Shown piece after piece: positions 7,787 through 16,526 of a DNA stretch of 21,463 nt; positions within the stretch are counted from its first letter, which is position 1; each line of letters begins with the position of its first letter. Made by a program: the position numbers and the translations under genes. The notes under the pieces were generated by a model. It made no database searches. It saw only the letters and a program-made list of their open reading frames with translations, and was not told the origin of the DNA. Source of the stretch: Monoraphidium neglectum (taxonomy: Eukaryota > Chlorophyta > Chlorophyceae > Sphaeropleales > Selenastraceae); the NCBI RefSeq assembly GCF_000611645.1, contig NW_014012916.1, forward strand, positions 1 to 21,463, written 5' to 3'.

Positions 7787-10700
7787 AATTGAACACTGCG
7801 CACCTCGTCTATGTCCTTTGCGCGGGTTATGCGCTCCTCCATGGCGAGCCAAAGGGGCTCCAGCACGTCTGTGGTCACATATCGCAGGTATTCCTGGCAA
7901 CGACGGCGGCAGTGGGACGGGAAGGAGGGGAGGCAGAGGAAGACATGTGGGTCGGGTGGGGGGGAATGGCAATGCTACAGGACGGAGCGGCCACGCGGGC
8001 GTGCTGGCGATCCGGCGGGCGCGTGTCGCCCGGGGCATGCGTGTGTGCTTGGCCGCGGGTGTGGGCGGGGCCGGCGCGCGAGCCTCGTGGTGGCGCGCGG
8101 GGCGGGCGCTGGACTGACGTACCTGCAGCACGTGCGTGAGGCCGCGGCAGAGCGTGTGCCAGGGACGGAAGCGCTCTTGGTCTGCCCTGTGCATGTGCAT
8201 GTGCATGTGTGTGTGTGTGTGTGTGTTTGTGGGCACGTGAGTAAGTGTATGCAAGTGTGTGTTCGTGTGCGTGCATGTGGATTATGCGTTCATGTGTGTG
8301 TGTGGAGGGGCGCAAGGGGGGTGCGTGGAGCATGTGTGCGTGTGTGTTCTTGGCCACAGCCTGACCACAAGCGTGCTGCACTTTGGCGTCATGCAAGGGC
8401 CTACGTCACCCCTCACAGCCCGAGGCCGCACCTGGAAAGGCCGCGCGTCGGCTGCAGCGCCGCCCACACCGTGTTTAACTGCCTCTCCGCAAACTTCAGC
8501 TGGAATAGGTGCTTGAAGATCACCTGCCCCGCACAACCAGAACGCGATTTTATGTACAGGATACGTGGGGTTGTTTCAGGTTTGCAGGATCGTGCAGTTG
8601 TGGGCCTGTTCGTATGCAAGGACGGGTCAGGAGGGCTCGCTGTCTTTTGCAAGGCGGCAAGCGTCGGCTGCGGACTGCGGCCCGCAAACCCCCAGCATCT
8701 CCGCCGCGCTTGCAAGCGGCCGTGCGAGCCGCTTCGTGTCTGTGGCGGCGCAACGCGCGCGCCCTGGCCGAGGGGCGCCCCGCCCCACCTGGTACTGCAG
8801 CAGCTGCCGCCGCGACACCACGAGGCTGAGGGGCCACTCGACCTTGAAATCCAGCAGCAGCACCTGCCACGCGGGCGCCGTGCTGTTGCGCATCACCAGC
8901 CCCGGGCGCACCTGCGTAAGGCGCCGCAAAGCGCCGCGACAGGGAGGGGGCGGCGGGGCGGTTTCTTGGAGTAAGCCACAACACAAGGCAGCAGCACATC
9001 GCGCAAGCCGCCGCCGCAAGGCGTCCCTGGCACCGCCCCTCGCGCGCGCCCAGCGCACCGGCTCCCCCGGCGCCGCCGGTGCGAGCGCGGCGACAACGAG
9101 CTGCGCGAGGCCGCGCGCGTCAAAGGTGTACTGGAGGCTGTCGAGCCGCGGGTCTGCGGCGACGCTGCTGGTGCGGGCGGCGAGCTCGAGCAGGCTGCGC
9201 AGGCGGGGGCGGGAGACCTCGGAGGCGGGCTTGGACAGCTCCTCCTGGGCGCCCTCCAATAGGTGGACGAGCAGGTCGCCCTTTTCTCGCGATTGGGTCG
9301 TTTTGCAATCGGGGGCGGATGGGGTTGGGGTGGGGCGCGGCCGGCGGTCGGGTTGGGTCGGGGGGCCGCCAGATGGGGGGAGGGCAGGCCCGGCGGGCGC
9401 CTCTTTGCTCAAGACGCGTCTTTCGTGATGCGCCCCGCCGCCCCGCGGAAGCCGCCGGCCGCCGCCACAATCGCCCGGCCCGCGCGTGCGTCAAAATCAA
9501 CAGCCTCGCCCAGCCCACCTGGTCCAGCAGAAAGAAGTGCTTGATGGACCGCAGCCACCCCATCAGCTGCCCCTGCCCCAGCATCAGACGCAGCAGCGCG
9601 CCGCTCGCCGCGTCGAGCGCCGCGCCGACGGCGTCGAGGTACGCGCCGCCGGCGTCGTAGCGCAGGCGGCCGCCGGGCAGCGGAGACGGCGGGACGGCGG
9701 CGCCACACTCTCGCATTGCGTTCAAGTACTTGCCTGGCGGGCGGTCGGGGGGGAGGGTGCAAGAGCGGGGACGTCATCTAGGGCGCGCGGCCATAGGTTG
9801 CCGCCAGCTCTGCACCAATGCATCATTCCTGACAATGAAGCAAATCCAGGCCCCGCTGCAAATCATGCTCATATCAAAGCATGCCCATATATGTTGCGAC
9901 GGATCTCCTCATGCAACCGCCAACCCCTGCAAAGCACATTCAAAGGCGCCAGCAGCCGAGGCATTCCTGTGCTCAAGCGCAGCCCCAAGCAACCTGGGCC
10001 GCGGCCAGCGGACGCGCGCCCACCCGTTGTGAGCACCGCATCCCGGCAGGGCCAAAGGAACGCCGGCACGTCGAGGCCGCCGCCGTCAAAGGCGCCGGGC
10101 GGCGGCTGCGGCGCGCCCCTGTCGGGCTTCGCGTAAGTGGGGTCGGAGCGCAGCACGTAGCGCTGCGCCCAGTAGGTCAGCTGCTGGTCGTCGCCCAGAG
10201 AGTGGCGGCCCACGCTGGTGTCCTCCTGCGCGCCGGCGCCGCCGCGTCGTGGGGTGATCGCGCTTTGCTGGAGCGTTGATCATACGCGGACACGCCGGCA
10301 AGACGTGCCATCGGCCCCCACCCCTCGTCGCCGCGCCAAGCAAGCTCACTTTGGACACAAACAACGCCCCAGGGCCACCCAACAGCACAGCCTCCCCGCA
10401 CCGAGCACCTTCCTGGGCAACACCCGACCCCACACACAGGCACGCACGGCCCCCAAAGCAGCCCCCGCCTGCAACTCCCGACGCCCCACAACCCATGGGC
10501 CATCTGCACACCCCAGCCAGCCAACCCAGGAGCCGCCCCTCCTCGGGTGCACTCGCCTTGACCATGAATTCGTTGTAGGGGTCGTCCAAAACGCCCTCCG
10601 CCAGCCACTTCCCCAGGATCTCAAAGTAGGGCCCCGCCGCCGCCGCCAGCAGCCGCTCCGCAAGCGCGCGGCCCGCCGCGTCGCCGCCGAGGGCGCCCAG

Positions 10701-11224
10701 GCGGCGGTGCAGCAGGTTGAGCAGGCCGGCCGACGTGAGCTCCTGGGAGGACGCCTCGGCCTGCAGGCGTCGGCGGCCGTGGGAGGGGATTGAGTTGGGG
10801 CCGAGGAGCTCCGAGAAGCCCCGCGCGTGGCGCCGCATGGCCGCCCCGGCCGCCGCGGCGGCGAAAATCGTGTGTGCGGCATGCAAGCAAGCTCAGCGCG
10901 CAGCATGCCTCAAGCCGGCCGCTCAAGGATTGCCCGGAACCACCCACCGCGATTTCCGCCGCCAGCTTGAGGGACGCCATGGGCGCCTGGCACTGGAACA
11001 GCAACTCGCTTAGGCTGAGGCCACCAGGCCCCAGCGCGCGCCGCTCCAGCTGCACCACCAGCAGGCGCCACTTCTCCAGCAGTGAGCGCAGCTCGGAGGC
11101 CAGCGCCTCTGCAGCCATGCCCCGCTCAGGGCTGACAGGGGGATGGGGTTCAGGGAGGTGTGAGGGGCGCTGTATATAGCATATAGATGCAGTGCCTCAT
11201 GGCAGGTGCGTGTGTGTGTGTGTG

Positions 11225-11269
<45 letters not shown>

Positions 11270-12522
11270 ATTCGTCGAAAGCACACGCAAAGCTCTCAGC
11301 TGCCAACGCCGTCAGCACAACGCAGCGCTGCTCGCCTGTGCAGGCAGTCAAGCAGCTGCTGCCAGCCGCCACACTTCCCCGCGCCAACACCGCCACACGC
11401 ATGCCCCCCGCCACACGCCGCCCACCTGTCCCGCGTGACGGCAAAGCGCTCCACCACCGCCGCGTACTCAGGCAGCGGCAGCAGCTTCCGCACCAACTCC
11501 GCCGACCGCTCGTCCAGCGCCGCCGCCGGGGCGAACGCTACCGCGGGGCCGCGCGTGAAGCGGCGGCCGCCGTCGTCAACGACCGCCGGCCGCAGGCAGC
11601 GGCCGGGGACGCCCATGAAGCAGTAAAGCAGGTCGTCCACGAGCGCCGCCTCTCTGACCGCCTCTGGCAGCGCTCGCAGGTCCGGCGGCGGCTCGCCCTC
11701 TGCCTCTGCCTCCAGCCGCAGCGCGGCCGCACCCGCCAGGTGCAGGGCCGTGGAAAACGGCCGCGCGCGCAGCCAGCCTGGCAGCACGAGCAGCGCCGAC
11801 TGCGGCGCCGCGGGCGCGCCGCCGGGCGCGGCGGCGGGGGCCGCGGCTCTGTTGGATGCGGCGGGGGCGACGACAGACGCTTGGCTGGGGGCGTGCACTT
11901 CTAGTGCGATGTCGTCCCTGTCGTCCTGGTCACCACCCACCCAGAGGTCACCGTGGCTCTGCAGGAACGGGCTGGGCGCGCCCAGCTTGCGCGGGTGCTG
12001 CGGCATCGCCGCCGACGCGGCGGCGCCCGCGGTGAGCGGCCCCGCGTCGTCGGCGCCGCCGGCGGCGGGGCCGAAGGGGTGCTGGGGCGCGGGCTGGCCG
12101 GCGGAGAGGGAGGGGGTGTACTCGCGCGTGCGGACAGAGGGCGTCATGCCAACGTCGTCGGCGCCATAGAGCGCGTTGGTGTGGGCATACGCCGGCACCG
12201 ACGGCGTGAGCCCATTAAAGTCGACTGCCCCGTTTGCGTGGTTGCCATTGCCGATGGTGCCCGCAGCGGCGCCGCCGCGGGGCGTCAGCGCGCCGGCCCC
12301 CGAGGGGGTCTGCTGCTGGCCGGCGGTGGCCGCGTCTTTTCCACCCGCGCCGCGCAGCGGCGTGCGATGGAGGCTGCTGGCGCTTGGCGGGCGCGTGAAG
12401 TCAGAGCGCAGGCGGCCGCTGCTGGGCGCTCCGCGGCCCGCGGCAGGGGCGGCTGCTGGGCCGCTGCCAAACGCGGCGCCGCGAGGGCCGCTTGCGGCCT
12501 TCGAGGGCGTCGACCCAGACAT
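6716..12522 (-). CDS. GCP2: Gamma-tubulin complex component 2 (GCP2/Spc97 family), complete, 12 exons, 1055 aa
   Basis: A core subunit of the gamma-tubulin small complex, which nucleates microtubules at basal bodies or spindle poles. Exons: 12522-11426, 11131-10944, 10891-10557, 10225-10024, 9733-9519, 9280-9059, 8911-8789, 8523-8432, 8186-8123, 7893-7804, 7456-7297, 7095-6716 (stop TAG). The sum is 3168 nt and every phase closes. Residues 1-285 are disordered. The family's N-terminal motif ALVDDLLYCFMGVPGR is at about 293-308. GRIP1-domain landmarks are LDDPYNEFMVK (530-540), KYLNAMRECG (609-618) and LRSIKHFFLLDQGDLLVHLL, which spans the exon 5/6 join. GRIP2-domain landmarks are VEWPLSLVVS (777-786) and VTTDVLEPLW (about 852-861). 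The C-terminus holds a Gly run and LDSLLNLIERIDV, matching the family's last helix. The protein is longer than plant GCP2 because of its N-terminus. Intron 3 uses a GC donor. The exon 2/3 join is the least certain. Confidence 0.94.
7653..7797. repeat. AC microsatellite in GCP2 intron 10 (GU in the transcript)
   Basis: CACACC and CA repeats including a pure (AC)18 run at 7743-7778, in the intron between exons 7893-7804 and 7456-7297. It ends only a few nucleotides from the donor of the exon at 7893-7804, so in the RNA a long GU tract lies just inside the 5' splice site. Confidence 0.93.
8188..8345. repeat. TG microsatellite in GCP2 intron 8 (CA in the transcript)
   Basis: GCATGT and TG repeats with a pure run of about 21 nt near 8206-8226. 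The repeat abuts the acceptor of the exon that starts at 8186. In the RNA the CA tract occupies the place of the pyrimidine tract. Confidence 0.92.
10226..10556 (-). other. GC-AG intron (GCP2 intron 3)
   Basis: The upstream exon ends ...GTCAAG and the intron begins GCGAGT. It ends GCGCAG before GAGGACACC. Both sides are in phase 0 and the joined peptide FMVKEDTSVGRHSL follows the GCP2 family pattern. No nearby GT donor keeps phase with this acceptor. GC-AG introns are a known minor class spliced by the U2 spliceosome. Confidence 0.75.
11205..11268. repeat. TG microsatellite in GCP2 intron 1 (CA in the transcript)
   Basis: A (TG)19 run at 11231-11268, preceded by interrupted TG sequence, in the intron between exons 12522-11426 and 11131-10944. 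Confidence 0.93.
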
Positions 12523-13224
12523 CCTGGCGGTGCTGCTGCGCCACCAGTGCGCCCCCTAATGAGTAGTGTGCGCCGGTTTGCGTGCGGCGCTGCCCGCAGC
12601 ACCGCGGGTACGGCAATCACTGCTGCCTGCACTTTGATAGCCCCTAATTACACACTGGTCGTGATTATGGGGTTATTGATTGGCTTATTGATGCGGTGCT
12701 GGCGCATACTCTCAGGCGTCCCGCCACTATGTTGTGCTGATCTGGTCTGTTGCGCGACAACTATGGGCTTCTCACTAGCGCAATGGCCCAACGAGACGTA
12801 TCGCTGCGGATCGCGCTGTCAAAGCCAGCCGAATTTCAAATTTGGGAAGCTGCACAGGTGCGTCAGGTCTGATGTGCTCGGCATTATATGTGTTCAGCCA
12901 CCAGGTGAGCCCACGCTTGCCACACGAGTGGACTCATTCGCACATTCAACAATTCAGCCGCAATCCCAGATGCAGTGTGCGCAGCAACTCCAATAAGATG
13001 CTATGATACGGTATGCAAGGGCAGTGGGTTGAAATGTGTTTGCATGTCAGCGTGAGTGAGAATGAGATGTTTGCCCCTGCCTCATGTACTATCGCGCAGT
13101 GCATTACGGGTACAGCATCATATACCGGTAAGCAGGACTGCCTGCCGGTCCACAACCCCGCAGTCCATGCCGCAGCCAAGGTCCTCAGCACACCGACCAT
13201 CAGCCATAACACTGCATCCACATG
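12523..13224 (-). promoter_or_regulatory. Upstream region of GCP2
   Basis: About 700 bp of AT-richer, non-coding-looking sequence upstream of the GCP2 ATG. It contains a CCAAT box on the minus strand at 12683-12679, about 160 nt from the ATG, which overlaps the second of two ATCAATAA copies (12692-12685 and 12680-12673). No TATA box is convincing. Short open frames here lack the strong GC third-position bias of the real genes. Confidence 0.5.
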
Positions 13225-13229
13225 TTACA
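13225..13229 (-). terminator. Candidate TGTAA poly(A) signal of the LRR gene
   Basis: The first TGTAA found on the minus strand downstream of the LRR stop codon, about 495 nt past it. That implies a 3' UTR of about 0.5 kb (13721 to about 13210), which I judge plausible for a chlorophyte. The stretch 13230-13721 contains no credible gene. Confidence 0.45.
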
Positions 13230-13721
13230 GTATTTAGTATCCTGCTGTCACAATCAAAGGCAGCCGCGAGCTCGGGAATAGGTGGCTGTCAGCGAAATGA
13301 AGCATCATGGCACTGCACTGATGACGGCCAAGCAACGGCACTTCAATGGATGGAACTGCAAGATACCTGCAACGCATGAAAAGCATCGGTCAAAAAGTAC
13401 CGCCTGTGCTGACAGGCCTGTTCATACAGGTTGTTGCAAGCTGTGCATCTTCAGATTTGGCCCCTGAGCCTGCAAATTGCACAAGTAATCAGTCACAGAA
13501 CCACCCACACGCAGCTGAGCTGCTAGTGCATCCACCATGTCATGTGACACAGGTTTCTTAGGCAGGGCGAAATTGCAATTCCAGACTTCACCATGACACC
13601 AGGCGTCACATAAAATCAAAAGACTACCGCAACCCCCCCAAAAAAAACAAAATATTCAGCCTGTGCGAATCCCCCCAGAAACCAAAAGGCCAAAGAGCCC
13701 ACGTCGGCCACGGCGGCTCAA

Positions 13722-16226
13722 TCACCAGTCGGGCCGCAGGATGCCCAACCCAACACCCTCCTCGGCCCCGGCAGTCAGCAGCGCCTCCCTGACACGCCCC
13801 GCCGCCGCGGCGACGACGGGGCTGGACTGCAAGCCTTTCAGGTCCGCCCGCGCGTACCGCAGCCGCTGGTCAAAGGAGGCCAGGCCCTCCCGTCCACCGC
13901 CGCTGGGCCGCCGCCCCTGCTGCGGCGAGGGCTGCTGCTGGCCGCCTTGGTCCCTCCCGGAGGCGGCCTCCGCGCGGACCAGCGCGGTCACATCGATTCC
14001 ATCCACCACCACCCTCCCGCCCCTCAGCCGCCGCGCAAGCGGCTTCAGCCGCTCGGCGTCAATGACCAGGGGGTTCTGCGACCGCAGCTCAAGCCGCTCC
14101 AGCCGCCCCAGCCGCGGGAGGAGCCGCTCAAGGTCGGCCACCGTCAGCCCGCCCCAGGTCACCTGCAGACTCCGCAGCCCGGGCGCGTGCTGGCACAGCG
14201 CCGCGAGCGACGCCGGGCACATGCTGTCTATGTCCAGGCGCCGCAGGCTGCCGCCGAGCGCGGCGGCCAGCCCGGCGACGGCCGCGCGGCCTGTGACGCC
14301 GGTGTCGTGCAACCGGAGGTCCCGCAGGCCGGCCAGGCCGCGCCACACCTCCTCCGCTGCGGCTGCTGCGCCGACGGCCCCGCCCCCGCCTGCAGCACCG
14401 CCGCCGTCCTCGTCGCCGCCGCCGCCGCCGCCACCGCCGCCGCCGAAGCGGCCCTCCAGCCCTGGGTTGTATCTCGCATCAAGCTCCTCCAGATGTGGCA
14501 GCCGGCAGCTCCCGAGCGCTCGAAGTGCGGCGTCGTCGAAGCCGCCGCCGCCAGAAGCGACGCCCAGGCGCGGCGGGGCCAACGTGCCGGACACGTCCAG
14601 GCGCCGCAAGCTGGTGAGTCCCTGGAGGATGCCGCCGAGCGCGGCGCCGCCGACGGAGCAACCGCGGAAAACCAGCTCTGTCAGCCCACTCAGCCCCAGG
14701 GAATCCAGCGGCGGCGGCTCGGGCGCCGCCGCCACGGGCCCGCGGCGCTCCCGGGGCGCGGCGGTGGCCGCGCTGAGGTCGAGCGTGCGCAGCTGGCCGG
14801 CGCCTGCGAGCGCGGGCAGCAGCTGCATGGCGTAGCCGTCGCCGCCGCCGGGCTCCAGGTTTATCAAGTAGGGCGCGGTGAGCTCTTGCAAAACGGGGGC
14901 GGAAGCCCTGGGGTTGTTGCAATGTGTGCAAGAGGCGAGCGCGTCAAATCCTTTGACCACGGCCAAGAGTAAGTGCTAGCATCCCCTGAACCGGGCACCT
15001 GCGCGCCTGACCTGTCACGCATTACAGACTGCTCGGCAATGCATGTCTCAGGATCTGGGACATCAAAGCAGGCCCTCAAATGTCGCATCACTGGCAACAT
15101 GAGTGCACAGCAATGCATAATCACGCGCATGCGCATTTGCACGCGCACACACCTGATGACTTCGGGCAGCGCCAGTGCCGCAATGCCCTCGACGCTGGAA
15201 TGCGCCACGGACAGCCGCTCCAACCGCATCTCCCCGCCATGCGCCGAGTGCGCCACGTCGGTCAGGCGGCAGTGGTCAATCTCCAGCGCCTTCAGGCTGC
15301 CAAACACCGGCAGCGCGCCTGTGCTGCACCAGTTCAACGCGAGGCGCGTCAGGCGCGTCAGGCCGCCGAGCGCGCCCTCGACAAAGCCACCGGTGATGAC
15401 GGCGTCGGAGAGGTCGAGTGATCTGAGATCTCCGAGCTCCTCGATCCCGCCACAGGCCGCGTCGTCCAGCTGCAAGCCCGACAGCGAGAGCGAGGTGAGG
15501 CGCGCCAATGGTGCCGACAGTTGCCGCAGCCTCAGGTGGGCCGACCTGAAGCCCGTGTTGGAGAGGTCCAGGGAGCGCAGGCCGGTGAGTGCGCCGAGGA
15601 CGGTGGCGGTCGGCGCGCCTTTGGCCGCGCCGACGCCGCCGCAGCCGCGGAGGCTGAGGGAGCACAGCGTGCCGCCGAGCGCGGCGAGCGGCGCCAGGTG
15701 TGAGTCCTTGAGCCACTTTGAATTTTTGATGGCGAGGGCCTCCAGGTGCCTGCCGCGTGGCGAGGCGGTGAGAGCAGCACCAGACGGCACGTGTTGACCC
15801 CGCATGGGACTCGCATGAGGTGCGCATACGGAGCGCATGGTCGTGGCTGGGCCATGCACTGTGCATGCGGGGCCGAGCGCGGCGATCCTGCAATGCCTGC
15901 GGCCGGCAGGCGCACCGGAAAGAGGCGAGCCATGCAACCAGCTGCAATGGCGAGATGGTTAACTCCTTCTGCCGCACGTCAATTGCCACGCGCGTTGCGC
16001 AGCCCACAAAACGCTGCAGCAGGTGCGGCGCGGCGTCGAACGCGTGGCGCTCCAGGAGCAGAGCCAAGAGCTGGTTTGCCAAGTCGGGCGGCAGCGCTTC
16101 GACAGAGCGCCGCTGCACCGTCCATAGTGGCGAGGCGCTGGCTGCCTGCAGGCACAGGTCCACCAGCAACGGCACAGACCCAACGGACGGATTGCAAGTG
16201 GCCTGTGCAAGTTGAGGTCTGAGCAT
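13722..16226 (-). CDS. Leucine-rich-repeat (RNI-like) protein, complete, 3 exons, 697 aa
   Basis: Exons 16226-15916, 15749-15153 and 14907-13722 (stop TGA); phases close. The first in-frame ATG is at 16226. The frame stays open upstream only through a GTG. Residues 41-60 (SVEALPPDLANQLLALLLER) resemble the short helical cap seen before LRRs in F-box/RNI-like algal proteins, but a true F-box is not clear. From about residue 85 there are many LxxLxLxx units, for example LTGLRSLDLSNTGF, LGDLRSLDLSDAVI, LTSLRRLDVSGT and LGRLERLELRSQN. A Gly/Asp/Ala-rich insertion interrupts the repeats at about 456-490. No signal peptide, membrane segment or kinase domain is visible, so it is probably a soluble protein-interaction scaffold. 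Function unknown. The start is 300 bp from the divergent VPS8 gene, with which it may share a promoter. Confidence 0.82.
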
Positions 16227-16526
16227 GGCAGTCGCTGCACGGGTTGATGGTCCTGCGAGCAGTGTCAGCACGATAGATGGGTGGCCCTGTCCTGTGATGT
16301 GAGGCTACTACACAACACCGTTTCTGGTGCAGTTGCACACACAATGAGGAGCTCGCTGGTGCATAAGGCCCCGTGATTTTCCGCTAGCTGCTCCCGGCAC
16401 CTTCCGCATAGGTCCTTGCTAGGGCAGAGTGGATCATCTTTTGTCGATGACTGTCACAAAAATGCATCAAGAGAGCTTAAAAGCGCTGGTAATCATGCCA
16501 GGTCCATAAACGGCCAGATCAAGATT
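16227..16526. promoter_or_regulatory. Divergent promoter between the LRR gene and VPS8
   Basis: The start codons of two head-to-head genes are separated by exactly 300 bp, so both core promoters and both 5' UTRs must fit here. I see no strong TATA box. The sequence CTTAAAAG near 16477 is a weak candidate on the plus strand. GC content is lower than in the flanking exons. Confidence 0.6.
16447..16509 (+). other. Possible upstream ORF in the VPS8 leader
   Basis: An ATG opens a 20-codon frame ending TAA, 17 nt before the VPS8 ATG and in a different frame. It contains a second in-frame ATG at 16462. If the VPS8 transcript starts upstream of 16447, this would be a uORF able to reduce main-frame translation. 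The transcription start is unknown. Confidence 0.3.

Noticed and set aside
7615..8254. Open frames made of repeated Thr-His, Cys-Val or His-Ala dipeptides
   Set aside because: They are translations of intronic CA/TG microsatellites.
9734..10023. Small frames in GCP2 intron 4
   Set aside because: The donor at 10024 and the acceptor at 9733 give LTTGKYLNAMRECG, a GCP2 signature, so the sequence between them is intron with no independent gene signal.
12559..12996. Plus-strand frame of 145 codons with a hydrophobic stretch (VVIMGLLIGLLM)
   Set aside because: It starts 37 nt from the divergent GCP2 start, lacks the GC third-position bias of all real exons here, and shows no family resemblance. 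It fits an AT-richer promoter region better.
16227..16271. N-terminal extension of the LRR protein to 16271
   Set aside because: The upstream frame begins with GTG, not ATG. The first ATG is at 16226.
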